Below are positions 26,232 to 34,552 of a stretch of 64,000 nucleotides of DNA, piece after piece. Origin of the DNA: Sphingobacterium bambusae. Lineage in GTDB: Bacteria > Bacteroidota > Bacteroidia > Sphingobacteriales > Sphingobacteriaceae. Under the pieces are notes generated by a model. It was not told the DNA's origin, searched no databases, and saw nothing but the letters and a program-made list of their open reading frames with translations. The translations under genes were made by a program, and so were the position numbers. The stretch lies in NCBI RefSeq assembly GCF_033955345.1, contig NZ_CP138332.1, positions 2,976,001 to 3,040,000 on the forward strand. The letters are read 5' to 3'. The stretch's first letter is position 1. Each line of letters starts with the position of its first letter.

Positions 26232-26294
26232 GCCTTGATTAACGGGATAGAACAATATGCTTGAAACCGCAGGGATTAAAGAAAGGATTTTAAT

Positions 26295-27143
26295 ATGAAA
26301 TATTGTGCCCTAGCTTCAGGGAGTAATGGTAATAGCTATTACATAGCGAATGGGAGCGATGCCGTGCTAGTCGACGTGGGTATAAATACCAAGCATATGG
26401 AGTTGCGTATGGCGAGGTTGGGTATTAATCCAGCAAGTATCTCGGCTATTTTCATTACCCATGAGCATTCCGATCATATTTGCGGCCTGTCGGTATTCTG
26501 TAAGCGCTATCAAATACCTGTTTATATCACCGCGGGCTCCTACAAAGGATCCCGGTTGCAGCTGCCGGATTATCTGGTGCACATCATCGAGCCCAACGCC
26601 AAAGTCGATGTCGGATCCATCTCAGTATATGGAATTCCGAAATACCACGATGCGAAAGAGCCATGCAGCTTTTTGGTAAGCAATGGAGCCTTTAATATTG
26701 GTGTGTTGACGGATTTAGGCCGAGCTTGCGATAATGTAAAGCATGTGATCAAGCATGCTGATGTGCTGCTGCTGGAGGCCAACTATGATGAGGAGATGCT
26801 CGAAAAGGGTCGGTATTCTTTTTATTTGAAAAATCGAATTCGTAGTGGTTGGGGGCATATCTCGAATCGTTTATCGTTGGAGGTTTTTTTGGAAAGTCGA
26901 ACACCGCGTTTACGACATTTGATCTTATCGCACTTGTCTGGACAGAACAATACGGTTGAATTGGTGCATGCCACCTTTGCACCCCACTGTACAGATATCA
27001 AGCTATCGGTAGCCACTAGGTTCCAGGAAACGGAACTCTTTGATTTATACGCCCTCGCCAAAGAGGAAACGGTTGAAATCCGTTTGGAACAACAATACAT
27101 GGGATGCCAAACAAGTCTATTTACAAAGGTTGACGAAGCCTAG
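26295..27143 (+). CDS. MBL-fold metallohydrolase (YycJ/WalJ-like)
   Basis: A 282-residue cytoplasmic metallo-beta-lactamase-fold hydrolase. It begins with the YycJ-type signature CALASGSNGNSYYI and contains the metal motif FITHEHSDHICGL (about residue 54), the downstream Asp in GVLTDLGRA and a late His in LILSHLSGQNN. Relatives act as 5'-3' exonucleases or unknown phosphodiesterases; the exact substrate is not proven for this branch. The next gene (HTH protein) starts 22 bases downstream in the same direction. Confidence 0.85.
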   Translation: MKYCALASGSNGNSYYIANGSDAVLVDVGINTKHMELRMARLGINPASISAIFITHEHSDHICGLSVFCKRYQIPVYITAGSYKGSRLQLPDYLVHIIEPNAKVDVGSISVYGIPKYHDAKEPCSFLVSNGAFNIGVLTDLGRACDNVKHVIKHADVLLLEANYDEEMLEKGRYSFYLKNRIRSGWGHISNRLSLEVFLESRTPRLRHLILSHLSGQNNTVELVHATFAPHCTDIKLSVATRFQETELFDLYALAKEETVEIRLEQQYMGCQTSLFTKVDEA

Positions 27144-27165
27144 CTGGCGAAAGGGACGTGGCTTT

Positions 27166-27534
27166 ATGACGATCAAAGAGCGAGTGCTGCATATCGCAGA
27201 AGAGAAAGGCCTTTCGAAGGTTGCTTTTTTTAAAGAGTTAGGTCTATCCTATGCCAACTTTAAAGGTCCACAGATGCGATCTTCTTTAAGTGCAGATGCA
27301 TTGGTCGTTGTGCTGCATAAATATCCTGAAATTAGTCCGGCTTGGTTACTGTTGGGAGAAGGGGTGATGCTACGCGCTACATCTGCTGATGCGGTTTCTA
27401 CGGATGCATCCCTGACAATCGAGCCGCTCAACAGTGCTTTACAACAGGTTGTGTCTGCACAGGAAAAAACCATAACGCTGTTGGAGCGGCAAATTAGCCT
27501 GTTAGAGCAGGAGTTGCAGGCCTATAAGAAATAA
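27166..27534 (+). CDS. Small HTH regulator with C-terminal coiled coil
   Basis: A 122-residue protein with an N-terminal cI-repressor-like helix-turn-helix (ERVLHIAEEKGLSKVAFFKELGLSYANF, then YPEISPAWLLLGEG, a strand common to Bacteroidota phage-like repressors). The C-terminal third (QQVVSAQEKTITLLERQ) forms a heptad coiled coil, suggesting dimerisation. The open frame extends upstream into the MBL gene, but the ATG at 27166 begins the recognisable domain. Target unknown. Such small HTH proteins are common as chromosomal regulators without any phage nearby; none is seen here. Confidence 0.82.
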   Translation: MTIKERVLHIAEEKGLSKVAFFKELGLSYANFKGPQMRSSLSADALVVVLHKYPEISPAWLLLGEGVMLRATSADAVSTDASLTIEPLNSALQQVVSAQEKTITLLERQISLLEQELQAYKK

Positions 27535-27556
27535 GTTTCTACGCTTTTTGGGCAAG

Positions 27557-28285
27557 CTATAAATTTTGTGTACCGTTGATCAACAGCATGCCAAACAAGG
27601 CTGCAATATGCTGCTTGAGTTTTTCTTTCACTTCCTCAATATCGAGTTTTCTACCCAGCTCACGCTCCAATGAAGTGACATCTTTGTCGTCAATTCCACA
27701 GGGGATAATATGACCAAAATAACTTAGATCAGTATTCACGTTGAAAGCAAAGCCATGCATCGTTACCCAGCGTGATGCCCGCACGCCCATGGCGCATATT
27801 TTTCTTGCTTTCTCGTTGTCCGCATCGATCCATACACCCGTAAATCCATCATAACGTCCTGCACTGATTCCGTAGTCCGCACAGGTGCGAATAACAGCCT
27901 CTTCTAAGGTGCGCAAGTACAGGTGGATATCCGTAAAGAAATTGTCGAGATCAATAATAGGGTAACCTACAATCTGTCCCGGTCCATGGTAGGTGATATC
28001 TCCGCCGCGGTTAATCTTATAAAAGGTAGCCTGTTTAGCTTGTAGGCCTTCATCGTCCAATAACAGGTATTCCGGATGTCCGCTTTTTCCTAGGGTATAC
28101 ACATGGGGATGCTCCGTGAAGATCAAGTAATTTGGCGTGATGGTGTTCGTGTCATTTACGCGATTGTCATGCTTGATGGCAAGCGTGCTCGCAAAAACAG
28201 CTTCCTGCTTATCCCACGCTTCTTGGTAATCCAGCAATCCCCAATCCATGAATTGAACCTCTTTATTCTGCATCTGTTGTTCCAT
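27557..28285 (-). CDS. lipB: Lipoyl(octanoyl) transferase
   Basis: LipB transfers octanoate from acyl carrier protein to the lipoyl domains of 2-oxoacid dehydrogenases and GcvH. Motifs: FTEHPHVYTLGKSG, GGDITYHGPGQIVGYPI, the conserved Lys in KICAMGVRASRWVTMHG and the catalytic Cys in HIIPCGIDDKDVTSL. About 242 residues from the ATG at 28285 (another ATG at 28273 is equally possible; the track of open codons upstream starts with TTG and has no family match). It is convergent with the HTH gene and divergent from hflX. Confidence 0.94.
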   Translation of the reverse strand: MEQQMQNKEVQFMDWGLLDYQEAWDKQEAVFASTLAIKHDNRVNDTNTITPNYLIFTEHPHVYTLGKSGHPEYLLLDDEGLQAKQATFYKINRGGDITYHGPGQIVGYPIIDLDNFFTDIHLYLRTLEEAVIRTCADYGISAGRYDGFTGVWIDADNEKARKICAMGVRASRWVTMHGFAFNVNTDLSYFGHIIPCGIDDKDVTSLERELGRKLDIEEVKEKLKQHIAALFGMLLINGTQNL

Positions 28286-28402
28286 TATCTCTTTTACCCA
28301 CTGCGGAAGGAGTACAGCAATGTTGTCCTGCAAATTTACACAATTCGAAGAGAAAACATGCTTATCAATATCCGGCCGATGTCAAGAGTGAATAAAAACG
28401 AT

Positions 28403-28410
28403 TATCTTTG
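28403..28410 (+). promoter_or_regulatory. Candidate -7 box for hflX
   Basis: TATCTTTG, exact TAnnTTTG match, about 90 bases before the hflX ATG, which would give a leader of moderate length. Confidence 0.4.
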
Positions 28411-28501
28411 TATCCTTATACAAAAAGTACGATAAGCAATTGTAGGCCAACAAGGAAAATGAAGGCTCGCATGATGAATTATCGAAATAGCGAGGAACAT
28501 T

Positions 28502-29692
28502 ATGGCAAGAACAAAAATATACGATACAGCAATAAAACCCGAAACAGCTGTTTTGGTATCGGTCATCACGCCCGATAATACCGAAGCAAAAGCCCATGAA
28601 TACTTGGAAGAGCTTGCTTTTTTGGTAGAAACGGCTGGTGGTGTGAATAAGGGTGCATTTACGCAAAAGTTGGCCTATCCTGATCGGGCAACCTTTGTGG
28701 GAAGCGGAAAGTTGGAGGAAATAAAAGCATACATCATTGCTGAGGAGATCGATATGGTGGTGTTTGATGATGAGCTATCGCCTTCGCAGCTGCGTAATAT
28801 TGAGAAGGAGTTTCAAATAAAGGTTTTGGACCGCTCGAATCTGATTTTAGATATCTTCGCACGACATGCCCAAACGGCACAGGCGAAAACGCAGGTTGAA
28901 CTTGCTCAACTACAATATCTATTGCCCCGTTTAACGCGTATGTGGACCCACTTGGAGCGGCAGCGTGGAGGTATCGGTATGCGCGGTCCTGGGGAAAGCC
29001 AGATCGAGTCGGATAGACGGATGATCCTGAACAAAATTTCCCTGCTGAAAGACCGTTTAAAGCAAATAGATAAGCAAAATGAGACGCAACGCAAAAATCG
29101 AGGTGAGCTTATCCGTGCTGCTTTGGTAGGATATACCAACGTGGGTAAATCGACGATCATGAATATGATCTCTAAATCGGATGTACTGATCGAGAATAAG
29201 CTTTTTGCGACTCTGGACACCACGGTACGAAAAGTGGTCATCGACAACTTGCCTTTCTTGCTTTCCGATACGGTCGGGTTTATTCGCAAGCTGCCGCACC
29301 ATTTGGTGGAATGCTTTAAATCCACCTTGGATGAGGTTCGCGAAGCGGATATTCTCATCCATGTGGTTGATATCTCTCATCCGAATTTTGAAGACCATAT
29401 CCTTGCAGTCAATGAAACATTGAAAGAGCTCGGCGCTTTGGATAAACCGGTGATTACGGTATTCAACAAGATTGACGCCTACAAGCCGGCCGTAACCGAA
29501 AGCGAGGATGGTGAAGAAATCAAAACCACTTTGGACGACTTCCGTAATTCTTGGATGGCGAAAAATGCAAATCCTGCGATTTTTATTTCTGCAACGGACA
29601 AAACCAATTTGGAGGAGTTCAAAGAAAAGCTTTATGAAATTGTGGTTGCGCTGCACAATGTGCGCTACCCGTACAATAATTTGTTGTATTAA
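28502..29692 (+). CDS. hflX: Ribosome-associated GTPase HflX
   Basis: HflX splits stalled or hibernating ribosomes, notably in stress. The 396-residue protein has the N-terminal HflX domain (FVGSGKLEEIKAY, FDDELSPSQLRNIEKEF), the coiled linker with RQRGGIGMRGPGESQIESDRR that is diagnostic for the family, and the G domain: G1 GYTNVGKST (about residue 210), G3 DTVGFIRKLPHHLVE and G4 NKID. The C-terminal extension is short. Neighbour recG converges on it. Confidence 0.96.
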   Translation: MARTKIYDTAIKPETAVLVSVITPDNTEAKAHEYLEELAFLVETAGGVNKGAFTQKLAYPDRATFVGSGKLEEIKAYIIAEEIDMVVFDDELSPSQLRNIEKEFQIKVLDRSNLILDIFARHAQTAQAKTQVELAQLQYLLPRLTRMWTHLERQRGGIGMRGPGESQIESDRRMILNKISLLKDRLKQIDKQNETQRKNRGELIRAALVGYTNVGKSTIMNMISKSDVLIENKLFATLDTTVRKVVIDNLPFLLSDTVGFIRKLPHHLVECFKSTLDEVREADILIHVVDISHPNFEDHILAVNETLKELGALDKPVITVFNKIDAYKPAVTESEDGEEIKTTLDDFRNSWMAKNANPAIFISATDKTNLEEFKEKLYEIVVALHNVRYPYNNLLY

Positions 29693-29701
29693 GCGTATTA
29701 A

Positions 29702-29736
29702 CGTTTGTTGGCCACTGCTTGGCAAGCCAACAAACG
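29702..29736. terminator. Hairpin between hflX and recG (no T-tract)
   Basis: An 11-bp perfect stem (CGTTTGTTGGC / GCCAACAAACG) with a 13-base loop lies exactly between the convergent stops. There is no run of T on either side, so it may act as an RNA-stabilising 3' end or a weak bidirectional terminator. Confidence 0.45.
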
Positions 29737-29737
29737 C

Positions 29738-31843
29738 TTAAGAAATCTTGTCCCAAGAGATGTTTGGTCCGCGTTGCGCCAAGTAAGCCACCAGCCGTCC
29801 ATTTTTTTGCTGTGCAAGGCCGGGATCTTCCTTAAATATTTCTATAACAGCATTTCGTGCCTCGCTAAGTATCGCTTGGTCGGATGTGAGGTTGGCTATT
29901 TTCATTTCCAATATACCTGATTGCTGCGTGCCCGATATATCACCAGGACCGCGCAATTGCAGATCCACTTCAGCAATTTCAAAGCCATCGGATGTACGCA
30001 CCATGGTCTCTAGCCTTGTTCTACCCTCCTTACTGAGCTTGTTGCCTGACATTAGGATGCAGAATGATTGCTCTGCACCACGACCAACGCGTCCGCGGAG
30101 CTGGTGTAACTGGGATAGTCCAAAGCGTTCCGAATTTTCGATAATCATCACGGAAGCATTCGGTACGTTTACGCCAACCTCTATCACCGTGGTGGCCACC
30201 ATGATCTGTGTCTCTCCTTTCACAAAACGTTGCATCTCAAAGTCCTTATCCTTGACGGGCATTTTTCCGTGCACAATGCTGATCTTGAAGTTAGGTAGCG
30301 GGAATTCGCGCTGCAGGTTTTCCAGTCCGGCCTCTAGATACAGGAGATCCATCTTTTCACTTTCCTTTATCAACGGAAACACCACGTAAACCTGACGCCC
30401 CTTGGCGATTTCGTCCCGCATAAAGCCAAACACCCGGAGGCGCTGGTTTTCAAAAAAATGAACGGTTTTAATAGGCTTTCTCCCTGCGGGCAGTTCATCA
30501 ATCACGGAGATATCGAGATCGCCATACATCGTCATGGCCAATGTCCTGGGTATCGGGGTTGCGGTCATGACGAGCATATGCGGAGGGATACTGTTTTTGC
30601 GCCATAACTTGGCCCGTTGTTCGACGCCGAAGCGGTGCTGCTCATCGATTACCACAAAACCTATGTTCTTAAATTTTACCTTATCTTCGATAAGTGCATG
30701 TGTGCCAATCAGTATATCTAATGTCCCTTCCTCCAGCTGTTGGTGGATAATCCGGCGCTCTTTTGTGCTCGTGGAGCCTGTTAACAGTTTAACGGTACAG
30801 ATATCCTCTCCCAAAAGTGCGCTGATGCCTGCAAAATGCTGTTGTGCGAGAATTTCTGTCGGCGCCATCATACAGGCCTGGTAACCATTGTCGATGGCTA
30901 GTAGCATGGACATTAGCGCAACGACCGTCTTGCCAGAGCCGACGTCGCCCTGAACTAAGCGATTCATTTGTGCCCCGGTATTGGTATCTAATCGTATTTC
31001 CTTCATTACGCGTTTTTGCGCACCCGTCAATGGGAAGGGCAGTCGTTCGTTGAAAAATGTGTTGAAGGAATTGCCGACTTGGTCGAAACGATGCCCACGA
31101 TACTTCTGTGTGTTAAGCTGTTTGTTGCGTAGTAACCGGAGCTGAATGAAGAATAGCTCCTCGAATTTGAGCCTCCTTATTGCAGCATTAAGGTCGTGTA
31201 CCGTTTGCGGGAAATGTATGGATAGTAGTGCTTGCTGATAGCCGATCAGTTTATGCTTTTCAAGAAGGTATTCGGGTAAAGGCTCTTGAAGAGAACGCAA
31301 GATTGCCTCTAAGGCAGTTTGTTGCAACTTCTGTATGCCTTTAGTGTCCAGATTGAACTTTTTAAGCTTCTCTGTCGACGAATAAACGGGCTGCATGGTG
31401 AGGTTGCCTATCTTTTTTTCCTTGTTATCGAAAAGCTCCATCTCTGGATGCGTAATGGAAACTTGCCCATTAAATGCTGTGGGCTTGCCGTACGCAATAT
31501 AGGCGGATCCTACTTTTAGGGATTTCTTTAGCCATGGGATGCTTTGGAACCAAACAAGCTCCATACTGCCTGTATCGTCTCGGAACTGTGCAACAAGGCG
31601 CTTACCTCGTTTCTCGCCCAGCTCCTGCAGGCTTATCAATCGACCAAGAATCTGCGCACCCACCATATCGGCATGTACTTCTTTTATTTTATGGAACTTC
31701 GTCCGATCGATATATCGAAAAGGATAGTATTGGAGCAGATCGCCGATGCTAAATAGCTGTAGCTCCAATTTAAGGACATCCGCCTTTTGTGGTCCTACAC
31801 CTTTCAGGTACGCTATCGGGGTTATTGCAGATAAATCAGCCAT
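29738..31843 (-). CDS. recG: ATP-dependent DNA helicase RecG
   Basis: RecG remodels stalled replication forks and branch-migrates recombination intermediates. The 701-residue protein carries an N-terminal wedge/OB domain (about 1-170), the helicase core with Walker A GDVGSGKTVVALM (about 297-304), Walker B-like VIDEQHRFG (DEQH at about 395), the TATPIPRTLA motif and the second RecA-like domain with QLRGRVGRG. The C-terminal segment with LQLRGPGDISGTQQSG is complete. It is monocistronic as far as the sequence shows. Confidence 0.96.
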   Translation of the reverse strand: MADLSAITPIAYLKGVGPQKADVLKLELQLFSIGDLLQYYPFRYIDRTKFHKIKEVHADMVGAQILGRLISLQELGEKRGKRLVAQFRDDTGSMELVWFQSIPWLKKSLKVGSAYIAYGKPTAFNGQVSITHPEMELFDNKEKKIGNLTMQPVYSSTEKLKKFNLDTKGIQKLQQTALEAILRSLQEPLPEYLLEKHKLIGYQQALLSIHFPQTVHDLNAAIRRLKFEELFFIQLRLLRNKQLNTQKYRGHRFDQVGNSFNTFFNERLPFPLTGAQKRVMKEIRLDTNTGAQMNRLVQGDVGSGKTVVALMSMLLAIDNGYQACMMAPTEILAQQHFAGISALLGEDICTVKLLTGSTSTKERRIIHQQLEEGTLDILIGTHALIEDKVKFKNIGFVVIDEQHRFGVEQRAKLWRKNSIPPHMLVMTATPIPRTLAMTMYGDLDISVIDELPAGRKPIKTVHFFENQRLRVFGFMRDEIAKGRQVYVVFPLIKESEKMDLLYLEAGLENLQREFPLPNFKISIVHGKMPVKDKDFEMQRFVKGETQIMVATTVIEVGVNVPNASVMIIENSERFGLSQLHQLRGRVGRGAEQSFCILMSGNKLSKEGRTRLETMVRTSDGFEIAEVDLQLRGPGDISGTQQSGILEMKIANLTSDQAILSEARNAVIEIFKEDPGLAQQKNGRLVAYLAQRGPNISWDKIS

Positions 31844-31948
31844 TTTAGGAACGGCTAATTTAAGAAAATATTTTTTGTTTAGCCCGTTTTAAGCGATCTA
31901 TGCTTTAGACGAAGATAGTACAGTTGATCTGTTGCAGCGAAGCATGGA

Positions 31949-32356
31949 TCAATAGGTCAAAATGGGTTTTCCATCTCGACAAGAGATTCCCTTGGGCTTT
32001 CTGTAGGCCATGCAGTTGATCCGCGGAGCAATCATTGGGCGATAAATTGCGATGACCAATTCATAATCTTCAATAAGTTCCTGCAGTTGCTGTTTATCCG
32101 TTGTATTGTGATAGACTAAATGATCCAATCCACAGATCGTCTGTATATCTATCATTTTCCAATCCTTCGCATTGGTACATGGTTTACTATGAGCTAGGTT
32201 AATGATAGCTTCGTACTTTCGGTTGGCCATTTTTTCCAACTCTGGTTCAGGGTGGTCACTATAAGGATTGCTTTGCATCTCTCCTTTACTGCAGCCTGTC
32301 AATAGCACGACGAACGCAATAATTCTTAAAAGGGGATTTTTGATTAATAACGGCAT
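31949..32356 (-). CDS. Small Cys-rich lipoprotein, paralogue A
   Basis: About 135 residues with a lipoprotein signal (LLTGCSKGE). The mature part has the layout KPCTNAKDW...IDIQTICGL...LVYH...LIEDYELVIAIYRP...RINC...KPKGISCRDGKPIL, i.e. four or so spaced cysteines and a W. This matches the neighbouring gene's product at the same spacing, so the two are paralogues. The function is not known. The ATG at 32356 is preferred over a TTG five codons upstream because it gives the normal signal peptide. Tandem arrangement suggests a duplicated gene; only four bases separate the pair's open frames. Confidence 0.7.
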   Translation of the reverse strand: MPLLIKNPLLRIIAFVVLLTGCSKGEMQSNPYSDHPEPELEKMANRKYEAIINLAHSKPCTNAKDWKMIDIQTICGLDHLVYHNTTDKQQLQELIEDYELVIAIYRPMIAPRINCMAYRKPKGISCRDGKPILTY

Positions 32357-32375
32357 AAGTAACTCGATCAAGTGG

Positions 32376-32765
32376 TTATGGGTTTATGAAGACAGGTCGG
32401 TTGTTTTCGCAGCGGATACCTGATGGGGGCATGACAAGCATACAATCCGATATTGTTCCATATTTTTTATTAAAAGCTAACTGTGCCTCCGTAAATCGCT
32501 CTACGAGATTCAGGAAGTGTTGGGTCTCGCTGTTTTTGGGATAGGCAATATACGATGCAGGACCTCCACAGGCCTTGCTGCCTAGCGCCGTAAAGTCCCA
32601 TTGTGCAGGATCTGTACAGGGCGTTTTATTTGTGAGGGCTTGTATTGCGGTGTGTAGTTGGCGAAGCTCTTCCTCCGCAGCTGGCCGAGTGTTAAGTTCT
32701 GCTTTGTCACATGCTGCGTAGCATATAGCCAAAATGCTGAAAAAAATCAACAGTAAGGATTTCAT
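32376..32765 (-). CDS. Small Cys-rich lipoprotein, paralogue B
   Basis: 129 residues; signal peptide with lipobox YAAC, then a mature domain with TPCTDPAQWDFTALGSKACGG, ASYIAYPKNSETQHFLN and SDCMLVMPPSGIRCENNRP. I recognise this spacing (PC...W...G..ACGGP..YIAY...DC...P.G..C..N.P) from small Bacteroidota secreted proteins without assigned function; the cysteines probably form disulfides. It is upstream of paralogue A in the same direction. Confidence 0.75.
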   Translation of the reverse strand: MKSLLLIFFSILAICYAACDKAELNTRPAAEEELRQLHTAIQALTNKTPCTDPAQWDFTALGSKACGGPASYIAYPKNSETQHFLNLVERFTEAQLAFNKKYGTISDCMLVMPPSGIRCENNRPVFINP

Positions 32766-32882
32766 ATCTTTTACGTTTCGTTGGTTCGTTTCTCTTTATA
32801 CGAAGGCGACCATGCAAACGCGACAGTGGTCAATTCTTTTATTTAGGAATTTTTCGAAAAATAGATCGTTGATTGCGTTTCG

Positions 32883-33776
32883 TTAGCGAATTAAGAATTT
32901 TCGTAAGGTCTGGAAGTTAAAAAGGATAATGGCCATTAGTAATATGCCGTAGGCTATGTACTTGCGTGGATCAACGGGCTCTCTAAAATAAAAGATGGCT
33001 AATAGAAACGCGATAATTGGATTTATATAAAGTAGTACGCCTGTTGTACCGGAGGAGATTCGCGTCAATGCATACATGCTTAAAAACAATGGAATGATAG
33101 TAAAAACCACTGCAATGAGGATGATCGATGTCCAAAATACGTAGCCTTGGGGAATGGGGTGCCCCTGAAGGATGAGGATAGGGATAATAAACAGGGAGCA
33201 AATGGAGAGCTGAATGGCCAATACATTAAGTTTGTCAAAGCCCTGCAGTACGCGCCCGCTAATGAGATAGAAAGCATATAGGGCGGCAATAGCCAAAGAC
33301 CACATTCCATCGATAAGGGATCCGCTAGCAAGTAAACTGACACTGACAAGCGCGAAGGCCAAGGCCGCCCATTTCCAAGCGTTGAGCTTTTCCTTGAGAA
33401 CAATAAATGCGGTAAAAGTAGTAATCAGCGGGCAGATCATATAGCCAAATGCAGCCGACTGGACGCTGATGTAGTTGATCGCGTAGATGTAGGTGTACCA
33501 ATTGCCAAAAATACATATTGAGGCAAACAGCGTCAGCATTATTGCTCTTTTCTGTCCGTTAAAGGGTAGGCTACTGAAGTGTTTGATATCTTGATGTAGT
33601 GCCTTCTTTCTAAATATTAAGATGTACATCCATAAGATTACCAATCCGCTTAGGATACGAAAATTCAGGATGTCGTCAGCAGGCCATCCTTTGAGCCAGC
33701 GTACAGGGATGGACATAAAGCCCCAAATCAGGGGGGCTAAAAAAGCCGCAAAAAAGTAGGTTTTGCGGCTCTCCAT
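32883..33776 (-). CDS. EamA/DMT-superfamily transporter
   Basis: A ten-helix inner-membrane transporter, likely an exporter of amino acids or metabolites. The repeat structure of the EamA family is visible: MESRKTYFFAAFLAPLIWGFMSIPV in the first half and a second half beginning near SLIDGMWSLAIAALYAFYLI, closing with INPIIAFLLAIFYFREPVD. The ATG at 33776 is chosen; an in-frame GTG at 33797, three bases after the RidA stop, could also be used. Its gene follows ridA in the same direction, so they are probably co-transcribed. Substrate cannot be assigned. Confidence 0.85.
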   Translation of the reverse strand: MESRKTYFFAAFLAPLIWGFMSIPVRWLKGWPADDILNFRILSGLVILWMYILIFRKKALHQDIKHFSSLPFNGQKRAIMLTLFASICIFGNWYTYIYAINYISVQSAAFGYMICPLITTFTAFIVLKEKLNAWKWAALAFALVSVSLLASGSLIDGMWSLAIAALYAFYLISGRVLQGFDKLNVLAIQLSICSLFIIPILILQGHPIPQGYVFWTSIILIAVVFTIIPLFLSMYALTRISSGTTGVLLYINPIIAFLLAIFYFREPVDPRKYIAYGILLMAIILFNFQTLRKFLIR

Positions 33777-33800
33777 ATTTTCGGTATGTTTTTCCACCTA

Positions 33801-34187
33801 TTAATCTTTCCAGGCAATCACGGATATTTCGACATTCACATTTTTAGGAAGCGTTTTTACAGCGACACACTCGCGTGCCGGCTGGTTCTCCGTGAAATAT
33901 TGCGCGTAGACCTCGTTGATGGTAGCAAAATCGCCCATATCGCTGATAAAGATGCTGGCTTTTACCACATCGTTAAAGCTATATCCCGCGTTTTCCAATA
34001 TAGCGGCTACATTTTTTAGTACTTGGTGGGTTTCGTCTGCAACGCCCGAGCTAACAAGTTCCATGCTTCCTGGGATCAACGGGATCTGCCCAGATACATA
34101 GAGGGTTTTTCCGGCTTGGATTGCTTGGTTGTAAGGGCCGATTGCCGCAGGCGCATTTTCTGTATTTAAGATTTGTTTTTGTGACAT
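33801..34187 (-). CDS. ridA: RidA family enamine/imine deaminase
   Basis: RidA hydrolyses reactive enamine/imine intermediates such as 2-aminoacrylate made by PLP enzymes. The 128-residue protein shows the family core: ENAPAAIGPYNQAIQAG, LYVSGQIPLIPGS, VLKNVAAILENAGYSFNDVVKA and the conserved Arg/Glu region ARECVAVKTLPKNVNVEIS. A serine deaminase gene (sdaA) elsewhere in the window would not itself release 2-aminoacrylate in the same way, so no direct link is claimed. Confidence 0.93.
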   Translation of the reverse strand: MSQKQILNTENAPAAIGPYNQAIQAGKTLYVSGQIPLIPGSMELVSSGVADETHQVLKNVAAILENAGYSFNDVVKASIFISDMGDFATINEVYAQYFTENQPARECVAVKTLPKNVNVEISVIAWKD

Positions 34188-34253
34188 GTTTTAAAGCGTT
34201 ATAAGAAGATGTAAAAGTTAAGCCAAGTAGGCCGAATTGACTAGCACCAAAAG

Positions 34254-34388
34254 CTATTTGTCGAAAAATATTTTGTAGACAATAGCCAATACAAACATCG
34301 TTATGGCGATTATATTCATAACGCGCATTGCTCTTCGGTTGAAACGAGAAGAAGCCGATAGTTCGGGTTGATTGTCCTTTGGTTTCAT
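34254..34388 (-). CDS. Very small single-helix membrane protein (44 residues)
   Basis: An ORF of 45 codons including the stop, upstream of ridA on the same strand. The product reads MKPKDNQPELSASSRFNRRA then MRVMNIIAITMFVLAIVYK with a short IFFDK tail: a charged, Arg-rich N-terminus followed by one 18-residue hydrophobic helix, the layout of a small inner-membrane protein (N-in). The frame has no rare features and ends in TAG. No family is recognised. It could be a member of the short membrane peptides common in Bacteroidota; translation is not shown. Confidence 0.55.
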   Translation of the reverse strand: MKPKDNQPELSASSRFNRRAMRVMNIIAITMFVLAIVYKIFFDK

Positions 34389-34552
34389 GCAGCTAATTTA
34401 CAATCCAAAATCTGAAATAGCAAAATTGCATAGCCGAATAAATAAACGGAGGATTCTTTCGTTTGTTGTAAAATCATTAACTTGTCTATATTGTCATCGG
34501 TGATCTGCGTATGGAGCCTTCCTTATCGTCTTCACCAAAAAAGAGGGATTGT

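Noticed and set aside
27040-27165. Longer version of the HTH protein starting inside the MBL gene
   Set aside because: The extra 42 residues overlap the end of the MBL coding sequence in another frame and match no HTH family; the ATG at 27166 begins the domain.
32357-32371. TTG start for paralogue A of the Cys-rich lipoproteins
   Set aside because: The ATG five codons later gives a normal lipoprotein signal peptide.
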